From: Alienimonas sp043951915
Lineage (GTDB): Bacteria > Planctomycetota > Planctomycetia > Planctomycetales > Planctomycetaceae
Length of the DNA: 10,414 nucleotides
NCBI RefSeq assembly: GCF_043951915.1
Contig: NZ_JBINJD010000175.1
Location: 1 to 10,414, forward strand
Direction of reading: 5' to 3'
How positions within the stretch are numbered: position 1 is the first letter of the stretch; every line of letters begins with the position of its first letter. This document shows positions 1 through 6,316 of this stretch, piece by piece. The position numbers and the translations under genes were made by a program. Below the pieces are notes generated by a model that saw only the letters and a list, made by a program, of their open reading frames with translations, was not told the DNA's origin and ran no database searches.

Positions 1-15
1 CGCTCTCCGGCCCCG

Positions 16-32
16 CGAAACCGCAAGCGGTC
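16..32 (-). terminator. Short hairpin with T-run after the autotransporter stop
   Basis: About 20 bases past the stop codon, the minus strand reads ACCGCTTGCGGTTTCGC: a 4-5 bp GC stem around a TT/CTTG loop, then TTT. It resembles a weak intrinsic terminator. The 10-base palindrome core recurs at 2628-2637 after the next gene upstream. The stem is short, so the call is tentative. Confidence 0.4.
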
Positions 33-52
33 GGCGTCCGGCGCCGAGCGGT

Positions 53-2476
53 TCAGTAACAGACTTCCAACCGCGCCCCGCCGGCGTGTTCGACGGCGTT
101 CTCCGTCATGCCGGCGCGGTAATCGGCGACGATGCGGGCCGGGCCGTCGCCGAGCGTCAGACCCGGTCCGAGGATCAGCCGGTCGCGGCCGAAGTCCGTG
201 CCGCGGGCGGTGAAGGACGGGCCGACGGTTCCCGCGGGGCCGACGAAGGCGGCGTCCACGTCGCCGACGCCGGAGGCGTTCAGGTCGCGTTCGTAGAAGG
301 CCGCCAGGGTGACGCTCGCCGGCAGCGGCGTCGGCAGGGCGGCGCCGGAGTGGAACCCGACCCGGGCCCGCAGCGAAGAGAGGCTGGACTCCTCCACCGC
401 CAGCGCCGCGGGGCCGCCGGTCTCCGTGAACTCGTCCAGCCGGGCGTGCAGGAACCGCAGGCCCAGCGCCGGAACGAAGTACGCCGCGGGGCCGCCGTTT
501 CGCAGGCCGACCTCGATTTCGGAGCCGTTCGTCACGCTGTCGAACTGCCCGGTCGCCGGGGCGAGGGCGCCGCCGAAGCCGCGGCGGCTGTCCACGTCGG
601 CGAAGGCGACCTGGGTCTGCGTGCGGAGGTACGCCGAACCGAAGTCCTGCCGCGTCCAGAAGCCGAGGCGGTGCACGTCGGCGTGGGCGGTGGAGGAGGC
701 GCCGGGCACGCGGGTCGTGCTGTCCTCGTAGGCGTAGAAGACGCCGCCGCTGCGGCCGGCGGGGAAGCAGCGGTTCAGGCCGACCGCCGTGCCGCCCAGT
801 CCGAGTTCCGCAGTGCGGGCGTTGCCGTCGCCGTAGGCCCGGCCGCCGGCGCCGTAGCCGGCGATCCAGCCGCTCAGCCCTTCCCGCGGCGTGCCGCAGT
901 GGGCGCAGGAGCCCGGCGGGCCGAAGGTCTGGTTCGTCACGAAGTCGAAGAACCGGGCCGTGTCCGCGGCCTGACTCGTCAGGTACGTGCCGTACAGTTC
1001 GCCGGAGAAGTCGGACAGCAGTTCCCGCCGGGCGGCGTCGGTCGGGACGGCGTTGAAGGCGGCGACCAACGGGCCGCTGCCGATCCCGGTCAGGGCGCCG
1101 CCGACGGCCCGCTGGTTCAGACTCGCGGCGACGTCCCACGGCGTGGCGACCTGCGTGACGATCAGCCGGTAGGACCCGGCCGCCCCCGGGGTGAACGCGG
1201 ACCCGAAGCCCACGCCCACGACGTCGCTGACAACGGCGAACTGCTGGTTCACCGTCAGCGTGTCGGCGGTGAGGAAGGTGTACTCCGTGCCGGGCGTGTA
1301 GCTCCCGCTCCCCCAGCGCTGGGCGACCACCGTGCCGCCGTTGATCGTGGCGGTGCCGGTGACGTCGATCAGGTCGTTGTCCGTGCCGGCGACGGGGTTG
1401 GCCACGGGGGCCAGTTCGATTTCGAGCCGGGTGGCGGCGTCGGTGGCGATCCCGCCGCCGAAGGTCATCGTGCCCGGGCTGTTGCCGGGGGCCACGGTTC
1501 CCAGCAGCCACGGCGTGGCGGTGTTGAACGTGCCGGAACCGCTAAGCACGACGCCCGGATCCAGCGTAAACGTCGCCCCGGGGTTCACGGTCAGCGTGCC
1601 GTCCATCCGGAACCGGTCAGTGACGCGGAGGGAGTTTCCGGCGCCGACCAGCCAGACGTTCCCGCCGGACACGAGCAATTCGCCAATCGTCGCGTCGCCG
1701 CCGTTCGCCACGGTCAGCGACCCGCCCGATTGCTGGTACGTCCCCGCGTCCAGCGTCCCGGCGACGCCCATCGTCCCGCCGGTGTGGACGAGCGTCGCGG
1801 CCTCCAGCGAGCCGTAGATGTAGAGGTTTCTCGAGGATGTGACGGAGTTCGCCCTCAGCGTGCCCGTCCGATTGCTTGACGTCCCGACGTTGAACGTCGA
1901 GGAGGAATGGTGAACGGCGGCTTCGGCGTCGAGCGTCCCGAACACGTCGGCCTGCCCGCTGCCGGAGGTGGCGAACGTACCGACCTCCAGCGAGCCGCCC
2001 GAGTTCACATCGAGGGTTCCCCCGGAGAGGGCGTAGTCCGCCAGGGTCGTGACCGTCGGTCCGGCGCCCCCTTCGGAGTAGCTGAACGCGGTCTCGGCAG
2101 AACCGTTGAACACGGTCGCCCCGCCGGTCTGGGAGACGCCGGCGAGGGCGGCGCTCGCGCCGGCCCCAATCTCGAAAATGCCGCCGCTGACGGTGGTGCC
2201 GAGCGCCTCCGCGAAGGTCGTTGGGGCGGCGGTGCGGGCCGGGCCGGTGACGAGCAGGTCCAGGCCCAGCGGGTTGCCCCCGGTCGCGGCGTAGGCGTCC
2301 GTGACCGTCTTCGAGGCGGAGAGCGTCAGCGTGGGGTGCGTCTCCTGCCCCGTCGCCGCGGGCGCGGCGAGCGCCAGGGCGGCGCAGGCGATCCCCGCCG
2401 GGCCGGTCGCCCGCCGACGGCCGGACGCCGTCGGCCCGACGGCGAAGCGGCGGGAGGCGGAGGGAAGGAACTGCAT
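53..2476 (-). CDS. Autotransporter-type outer-membrane protein (beta-helical passenger plus C-terminal beta-barrel)
   Basis: 807 aa. The N-terminus has a long basic stretch, then a hydrophobic Ala/Leu-rich segment (about residues 26-43) ending in a small-residue cleavage site, so Sec export is expected. Residues about 45-450 are Gly/Ser/Thr/Val-rich with repeated 'GTL-x-V/A', 'SGGxL' and 'GxA' turns typical of a right-handed beta-helix passenger. The autotransporter-associated motif APGNSPGTMTFGG lies at about 329-341, followed by 'DNDLIDVTGTATINGGTV' at about 370-390. A helical/linker segment with 'NQRAVGGAL' and 'SGELYGTYL' leads into a barrel of about 270 residues (from GWIAGYG, residue 536) made of alternating aromatic and polar strands. 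The last residue is Tyr807, the terminal aromatic expected for Bam-dependent insertion. The ATG start is supported by AAGGA six bases upstream. What is displayed is unknown: adhesin or other surface role is possible, and no protease or lipase triad is seen. Four Cys in the mature protein (C524, C527, C570, C806) are unusual. Confidence 0.85.
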   Translation of the reverse strand: MQFLPSASRRFAVGPTASGRRRATGPAGIACAALALAAPAATGQETHPTLTLSASKTVTDAYAATGGNPLGLDLLVTGPARTAAPTTFAEALGTTVSGGIFEIGAGASAALAGVSQTGGATVFNGSAETAFSYSEGGAGPTVTTLADYALSGGTLDVNSGGSLEVGTFATSGSGQADVFGTLDAEAAVHHSSSTFNVGTSSNRTGTLRANSVTSSRNLYIYGSLEAATLVHTGGTMGVAGTLDAGTYQQSGGSLTVANGGDATIGELLVSGGNVWLVGAGNSLRVTDRFRMDGTLTVNPGATFTLDPGVVLSGSGTFNTATPWLLGTVAPGNSPGTMTFGGGIATDAATRLEIELAPVANPVAGTDNDLIDVTGTATINGGTVVAQRWGSGSYTPGTEYTFLTADTLTVNQQFAVVSDVVGVGFGSAFTPGAAGSYRLIVTQVATPWDVAASLNQRAVGGALTGIGSGPLVAAFNAVPTDAARRELLSDFSGELYGTYLTSQAADTARFFDFVTNQTFGPPGSCAHCGTPREGLSGWIAGYGAGGRAYGDGNARTAELGLGGTAVGLNRCFPAGRSGGVFYAYEDSTTRVPGASSTAHADVHRLGFWTRQDFGSAYLRTQTQVAFADVDSRRGFGGALAPATGQFDSVTNGSEIEVGLRNGGPAAYFVPALGLRFLHARLDEFTETGGPAALAVEESSLSSLRARVGFHSGAALPTPLPASVTLAAFYERDLNASGVGDVDAAFVGPAGTVGPSFTARGTDFGRDRLILGPGLTLGDGPARIVADYRAGMTENAVEHAGGARLEVCY

Positions 2477-2482
2477 GCGTCG

Positions 2483-2487
2483 TCCTT
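2483..2487 (-). promoter_or_regulatory. Shine-Dalgarno site of the autotransporter gene
   Basis: On the minus strand AAGGA is followed by six bases and then the ATG at 2476. It is the only clear Shine-Dalgarno sequence in the window and it fixes the start against longer readings of the frame. Confidence 0.6.
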
Positions 2488-2602
2488 GACGTGCTAAACG
2501 GGGGGCCGGCTGTCCCTATCGACCCTCGTCCTCCGCCAATCCGCCCCACCGCACAGCGTCGCCACAGCCACTGCAACCCGGTCAGCTTGACAGCTCGTGA
2601 CC

Positions 2603-2637
2603 CGCGACCGGGAACCGGGTCGCGCAACCGCAAGCGG
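2603..2637 (-). terminator. Hairpins after the anti-sigma-like gene
   Basis: The 197-bp gap between two minus-strand genes carries two hairpins: an inverted repeat at 2603-2624 (CGCGACC pairing with GGTCGCG, one G-G mismatch, two more pairs) and the CCGCAAGCGG palindrome at 2628-2637. No long T-run follows. They may end the 2674-3081 transcript and separate it from the autotransporter gene; this is an inference from structure alone. The rest of the gap shows only the ribosome-binding site near 2483. Confidence 0.35.
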
Positions 2638-2673
2638 CGCCCGCTCCCTCATGTGCGAAGGCTCCCGGCTCCG

Positions 2674-3081
2674 CTACTCCGCCTTCAGGCGCCCCGCGGA
2701 GGTCTGGAACACGCGGCGGCGGCGCTGGGCGATCTCCGGGCTCTTCGAGGCCGCCTCCTCCAGGTCGGCCAGGTTCGCGGCGCAGACCCGGCAGCCGACC
2801 TCGCGGACGTGGAACAGGGCGTAGCGCTCGACCTCCGGGTCCAGGGCGCCCAGCAGCAGGGCGCCGAGTTCGTCGCGGGTCGGGCAACTCAGCCGGGCCT
2901 CCCGCCAGATCGCCCCCACGCTGCGGCCCTCCTCCGCCCCGCTGGCGACCGCGGCCAGCCGGCGACGGAGGGCGGCGTCGTCCCGCAGGGCCTGTTCGAT
3001 CTCCGAACTGCGGCCGACCGGCAACTGCTCCCGCAGGTAGGCGGAGAGGTCGTCGTCGGAGAAGCGCGCGGCGGAGGGCAC
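2674..3081 (-). CDS. zf-HC2/anti-sigma-like zinc-binding protein
   Basis: 135 aa from a GTG start. Residues about 8-45 (DDDLSAYLREQLP...IEQALRDDAALRRRLA) form a small helical module with the look of an anti-sigma zinc-finger domain without the metal ligands. Residues 66-110 form a second module with C66, H91, C97 and C100, i.e. Cys, about 24 residues, then HX5CX2C, close to the zf-HC2 pattern (HX3CX2C) of zinc-binding anti-sigma factors. No transmembrane helix is present, so the protein should be cytoplasmic. The whole arrangement is familiar from planctomycetes, where I recall such proteins as conserved hypotheticals. No sigma factor or kinase gene lies beside it here, so a partner cannot be named. 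Known: zf-HC2 proteins bind and restrain ECF sigma factors. Inferred: this one has a similar regulatory or protein-binding role. No good Shine-Dalgarno precedes the GTG, so the start may be off by some codons. Confidence 0.72.
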   Translation of the reverse strand: MPSAARFSDDDLSAYLREQLPVGRSSEIEQALRDDAALRRRLAAVASGAEEGRSVGAIWREARLSCPTRDELGALLLGALDPEVERYALFHVREVGCRVCAANLADLEEAASKSPEIAQRRRRVFQTSAGRLKAE

Positions 3082-3264
3082 GGGAACGAGCGGTGCGTTG
3101 CGGGGTCGGGTGCGTTGCGGGCCGGGGGGGGCGCTTTTAGCATAGCCGCCCGCGGGACCGCCCCGCCCCCTCGCCCCGGCGAACGCTCCGCCCCGGCGAT
3201 CTCATCGCACCGGCGACGCCGTTCGCCGATCGTCCTCACGTTGTCCCGAACCGAGCCTGCGCCC
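3082..3264. promoter_or_regulatory. Divergent promoter region between the anti-sigma-like gene and the transketolase genes
   Basis: These 183 bases separate two divergent starts and must carry promoters for both sides. The only AT-rich island is at 3135-3144 (TTTTAGCATA); it gives TAGCAT on the plus strand and TATGCT on the minus strand, each four of six matches to a -10 box. No convincing -35 box is seen, so the sites are not assigned. Confidence 0.3.
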
Positions 3265-4113
3265 GTGGCCCTCGAAGCCGTCTCCCTCGATTCCGACGGC
3301 CTGAAGGCCAAAGCCAAGCGGATTCGGGAATTGATCATCAAGATCACCACCGAGGCCGGCAGCGGGCACCCCTCCAGCAGCCTGAGCGCCACGGAGGTCG
3401 TCACCGCCCTGCACTTCGGCGGCTTCCTCAAGCTCGACCCGGAGAACCCCCGCGATCCCGGCCGGGACCGCTTCATCCTCTCCAAGGGACACGCCGTCCC
3501 CGTGCTGTACGCGGCGCTGGCGGAGCGCGGCTACTTCACCGAGGAGCAGATCATGACGCTCCGCAAGCTGGGCAGCCCCTTCGAGGGCCACCCCAACGCC
3601 GCCAAACTGCCCGGGATGGAAGCCTCCACCGGCTCGCTGGGTCAGGGCCTCTCCATCGGCCTGGGCATGGCCCTGGGCATGAAGGCGGACAAGCAGGACG
3701 GCTACGTCTACGTGCTGATGGGCGACGGCGAGATCGACGAGGGCCAGGTCTGGGAAGCGATGGCCGCCGCCGACAAGTACAACTGCGGCAACCTGATCGG
3801 GATCATCGACGTCAACGGCTACCAGCAGACCGGCGCCACCGACGCGGTCCTAGACATGAGCCCGCTGGCCAAGAAGTGCGAAGCCTTCGGCTGGCACACC
3901 CTGGAGGTCGACGGCAACGACATGGACGCCGTCATGGACGCCCTGAAGCAGGCCAAGGCCGAGACCGGCAAGCCGACCTGCATCGTCTCGCACACCAAGA
4001 AGGGCGCCGGCATCCTGCCCCTGATGGAGAAGTGGGGCGACACCAACATGCACGGCCAGCCGCTGCCCGCGGACAAGGCGAAGGAAGCCCTCGAATATCT
4101 TTCGAAGGCGTGA
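3265..4113 (+). CDS. Transketolase, N-terminal subunit (TPP/Mg-binding half)
   Basis: 282 aa from GTG 3265; an in-frame TTG at 3241 would add eight residues, and neither has a Shine-Dalgarno. The start is placed so that the helix 'LKAKAKRIRELIIKITTEAGSGHP' sits near the N-terminus, as in other split transketolases (about 270-290 aa). Visible motifs are G34-H35-P36, S73-K74-G75-H76, E107-G108-H109-P110, GSLGQGL at about 119-125, and the thiamine pyrophosphate motif GDG (153-155) with N184 thirty residues after D154, the spacing of the two Mg ligands in yeast transketolase. Paired with the C-terminal subunit 78 bases downstream, it should transfer two-carbon ketol units between pentose phosphate pathway sugars (xylulose 5-phosphate with ribose 5-phosphate or erythrose 4-phosphate) in the cytoplasm. 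Dihydroxyacetone synthase or another TPP enzyme is possible but less likely. Open frame continues far upstream to 2491 but that part is out of family and opposite another gene. Confidence 0.93.
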   Translation: MALEAVSLDSDGLKAKAKRIRELIIKITTEAGSGHPSSSLSATEVVTALHFGGFLKLDPENPRDPGRDRFILSKGHAVPVLYAALAERGYFTEEQIMTLRKLGSPFEGHPNAAKLPGMEASTGSLGQGLSIGLGMALGMKADKQDGYVYVLMGDGEIDEGQVWEAMAAADKYNCGNLIGIIDVNGYQQTGATDAVLDMSPLAKKCEAFGWHTLEVDGNDMDAVMDALKQAKAETGKPTCIVSHTKKGAGILPLMEKWGDTNMHGQPLPADKAKEALEYLSKA

Positions 4114-4118
4114 CCGCG

Positions 4119-4150
4119 TAACGCGGAGGCCCCGCCGGGCCTCCGCGTTA
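4119..4150 (+). terminator. Perfect 14-bp hairpin between the two transketolase genes
   Basis: TAACGCGGAGGCCC pairs perfectly with GGGCCTCCGCGTTA around the loop CGCC, starting five bases past the stop codon at 4113. The bases after it are C/T-rich (TCCCTCTCCCTCCC) but not a true T-run. It could attenuate transcription into the second gene, act as a processing or 3'-end stabilising element, or simply be a terminator with a separate promoter for the second gene. Confidence 0.6.
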
Positions 4151-4191
4151 TCCCTCTCCCTCCCGCACCGCTTCCTCCCGCACACGCACTC

Positions 4192-5163
4192 ATGGCCTCC
4201 GCGACCGACGACCGCTCCGTTTCCACCACCCGCCCGATGGGCGACGCCACCCGCGACGCCTTCGGGCGCGCCCTCGAAGCCCTGGGCGCCGACTTCCCCG
4301 AGGTGGTGGTGGTCGACGGCGACGTGGGCAACTCCACCCGCACCGAGTGGTTCGCCAAGAAGTACCCGGACCGGGCCTATAACGTCGGCATCGCCGAGGC
4401 GAACATGGTCGGCGTCGCCGGCGGACTCGCCAGCATGGGCAAGACCGCCGTCACCGCCTCCTTCGCCTGCTTCCTGCTGAACAACGCGTTCGACCAGATC
4501 CGGATGGCCGTCGCCTATCCGAAGCAGAACGTCAAGCTGGTCGGCACCCACGCCGGCATCTCTATCGGCGAGGACGGCGCCAGCCAGATGGGCGTCGAGG
4601 ACGTCGGCCTGGCCTGCAGCCTGCCCGGCGTCGCCGTCATCGTCACCTCCGACGGCGCCCAGACCCGGGCCGCCACCAAGGCGATGCTGGAGCACAAGGG
4701 CCCGGTCTACCTGCGGCTCGGCCGCCCCAAGGCCCCGGTCGTCTACGAGGACGGCGCCGAGTTCGAGATCGGCAAGTCCATCCGCCTGCGGGAAGGCGGC
4801 GACTACACGATCGTCGCCAACGGCATGATGGTCTCCATGGCCCTCGACGCCGCCGAGGCCCTCGCCAAAGAGGGCGTCGACTGCCGCGTGATCGACATGC
4901 ACACCGTCAGCCCGCTGGACGAGCAGGCCCTGACCGACGCCGCCGCCGAGACCGGCGGGATCGTCGTCGCCGAGGAGCACCTCGCCCAGGGCGGGCTCGG
5001 CTCCCGCGTGGCCCAGTTCCTCTCCGCCACCACGCCGACCCGCATGGCGTTCGTGAACATCGGCGACACCTACGGCGAGAGCGGCGACCCCGCCGGCCTG
5101 CTGGAGAAGTACGGCCTGACCGCCGAGAAAGTCGCCGACGCCGTCCGCTCCCTCCGCGGCTAG
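4192..5163 (+). CDS. Transketolase, C-terminal subunit (pyrimidine-binding half)
   Basis: 323 aa from ATG 4192, the usual size for the second subunit of split transketolases (about 300-330). The pyrimidine-binding domain is clear: 'VVVVDGDVGNSTRT' near residue 35, 'NVGIAEANMVGVAGGLA' at 64-80 with the catalytic Glu69 that activates the thiamine aminopyrimidine ring, and 'GEDGASQMGVEDV' at 126-138. The transketolase C-terminal domain follows from about residue 190 (YTIVANGMMVSMALDAAEAL, then 'VIDMHTVSPLD' and 'VVAEEHLAQGGLGSRVAQFL'). It should form the active site at the interface with the product of the preceding gene. The usual GxDGxxHQ motif has Gln132 in place of the His equivalent to yeast His481/E. 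coli His473. A start at ATG 4237 (MGDATRDAFG) would also keep the whole domain; no Shine-Dalgarno decides between them. Confidence 0.92.
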   Translation: MASATDDRSVSTTRPMGDATRDAFGRALEALGADFPEVVVVDGDVGNSTRTEWFAKKYPDRAYNVGIAEANMVGVAGGLASMGKTAVTASFACFLLNNAFDQIRMAVAYPKQNVKLVGTHAGISIGEDGASQMGVEDVGLACSLPGVAVIVTSDGAQTRAATKAMLEHKGPVYLRLGRPKAPVVYEDGAEFEIGKSIRLREGGDYTIVANGMMVSMALDAAEALAKEGVDCRVIDMHTVSPLDEQALTDAAAETGGIVVAEEHLAQGGLGSRVAQFLSATTPTRMAFVNIGDTYGESGDPAGLLEKYGLTAEKVADAVRSLRG

Positions 5164-5185
5164 AGCGGCCCGCCGCGGCTTTCGA

Positions 5186-5209
5186 GGGCGGACCGGTCCC
5201 GGTCCGCCC
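5186..5209 (+). terminator. GC-rich hairpin after the transketolase C-subunit gene
   Basis: GGGCGGACCG pairs with CGGTCCGCCC (10 bp) around the four-base loop GTCC, 22 bases past the stop codon. No T-run follows. It may end the transketolase transcript or only reduce read-through into the acetyltransferase gene 43 bases downstream. Confidence 0.5.
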
Positions 5210-5251
5210 CGCTGTGACCCCCGCGCCGCACAGGTTCCGCCGGCCCCCGTC

Positions 5252-6256
5252 GTGCCCCTCACCCTCCGCCCCTTCCGCAACGGCGATCCCCCGGCGCTGG
5301 TCCGCCTGTGGAACGCCGCCGGGTTGGGCCGCGGCGCCGTGCAGGGACTCACGATCGACGTATTCGATCATCTGGTCCTCGCCCAGCAGCACTTCGACCC
5401 CCGCGGGCTGATCCTCGCCGTGGAGTCCGCCGGGGAGCAGAACGCCGCCCCGCGCCGCGAGACCCCCCGCCGGCACGAGCGGACGTTGGGCTTCGCCCTC
5501 ACCGGGCTCCTGCCCGCACGGCCGGGGACCGAGGAGCGCATCGGGGCGATCGACGCCGTGCTGGTGCACCCGGACGCCCGCGGCCGGGGCCTGGGCCGGC
5601 AGTTGATGGAGGCGGCCGTCGACTCGCTGCGGCAACGCGGGGCGAGCCGGATCGTCGCCGGGGGCGGGCCGGCGGAGTCGCCCTTCCTGGTCGGCCTGTA
5701 CGGGGGAAGCGCCCCGGCGGGGTTCCTCGACAGCGACCCGGCCGCCAAGCCGTTCGCCGAGGCCTGCGGCTTTCGGGAGCGGGGCCGCACCGTGATCCTG
5801 CAACGCCCGACCGATCTGCGGGAGCGGGCGGGCTTTCAGGTGCTCGCCGCCCGCCGCCACGCCGCCCTGCGGACCGCCCCGCCGAGCGCATCGGACCGCT
5901 GGTGGGCGACGCGGTACGGCCGGCTGGACACGCTGCGGTTCGAACTCGCCGCCCGCGGCCGGGACGCCGGGGACGGCCCCGCGATCGCCGGCGTCACGCT
6001 GGTGGGGCTGGACCTGTACGGCCCCGCCTGGAACCGCCGGGCGGTGGGGCTGCGCGACCTGCAAGCGGGCCCCGGCGGCGGACCGCCGCACCTGCACGCC
6101 CTGGTGTTGGAGACGACCCGCCGCCTGCGGGAGGAGGCGGTCGACCTACTGGAGATCCACGCCGACGCCGCCGACGCCGAGGCCCTCGCCCTGCTCGCCC
6201 GAATCGGCTTCACCCCGATCGACCACGGCACGCGATTCGAACTGGGCGAAGGTTAG
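5252..6256 (+). CDS. GNAT-family N-acetyltransferase, probably two tandem GNAT-like domains
   Basis: 334 aa from GTG 5252, no Shine-Dalgarno. Residues 1-190 form a GNAT domain: 'LTLRPFRNGDPPALVRLWNAA' (strand 1 and helix 1), a substrate loop, 'IDAVLVHPDARGRGLGRQLM' at 100-119 with the acetyl-CoA pyrophosphate loop R110-G-R-G-L-G115, then 'AEACGFRERGRTVILQRP' near 170-187. The C-terminal 140 residues repeat the layout weakly: beta strands around 'GVTLVGLDLYGP', a helix 'HLHALVLETTRRLREEAVDLLEIHA', and 'ALLARIGFTPIDHGTRFEL', matching the end of a GNAT fold but without a pyrophosphate loop. Known: GNAT enzymes move an acetyl group from acetyl-CoA to an amine. The substrate cannot be told from sequence. 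It lies 88 bases after the transketolase pair on the same strand; co-transcription is possible but a hairpin lies between. Its 3' end faces the ExbBD-like operon. Confidence 0.8.
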   Translation: MPLTLRPFRNGDPPALVRLWNAAGLGRGAVQGLTIDVFDHLVLAQQHFDPRGLILAVESAGEQNAAPRRETPRRHERTLGFALTGLLPARPGTEERIGAIDAVLVHPDARGRGLGRQLMEAAVDSLRQRGASRIVAGGGPAESPFLVGLYGGSAPAGFLDSDPAAKPFAEACGFRERGRTVILQRPTDLRERAGFQVLAARRHAALRTAPPSASDRWWATRYGRLDTLRFELAARGRDAGDGPAIAGVTLVGLDLYGPAWNRRAVGLRDLQAGPGGGPPHLHALVLETTRRLREEAVDLLEIHADAADAEALALLARIGFTPIDHGTRFELGEG

Positions 6257-6259
6257 ACG

Positions 6260-6297
6260 CCCCCGCGCCTTTGGGGGAGAAAGCGCTCTCGGGAGAG
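6260..6297. terminator. Weak convergent terminator region
   Basis: Between two convergent genes lie two small hairpins: CCCCC/GGGGG around an eight-base loop (6260-6277) and CTCT/AGAG around CGGG (6286-6297). Read on either strand they could end transcription from both sides, but stems are short and T-runs are minimal. Confidence 0.3.
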
Positions 6298-6316
6298 AAC
6301 GGCGACGACTCTCGCG

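Noticed and set aside
86..1879. Long plus-strand open frame (597 aa) opposite the autotransporter gene
   Set aside because: It is Arg/Gly/Ala-rich with no domain pattern and lies antisense to a clear signal peptide-passenger-barrel protein. High GC content produces such mirror frames.
2345..2405. Lipoprotein signal in the autotransporter leader (GIAC)
   Set aside because: The residue at -3 of the Cys is Gly, not Leu/Val/Ile, and the Cys lies in the middle of the hydrophobic stretch, so an ordinary signal peptide fits better.
2491..3264. Upstream in-frame extension of the transketolase N-subunit
   Set aside because: The added 258 residues are antisense to the anti-sigma-like gene, unlike any transketolase, and would exceed the split-subunit size.
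3850..5352. Long minus-strand open frame (500 aa) opposite the transketolase genes
   Set aside because: Low-complexity Gly/Ala/Val/Asp sequence without motifs, mirror of two unmistakable transketolase subunits.
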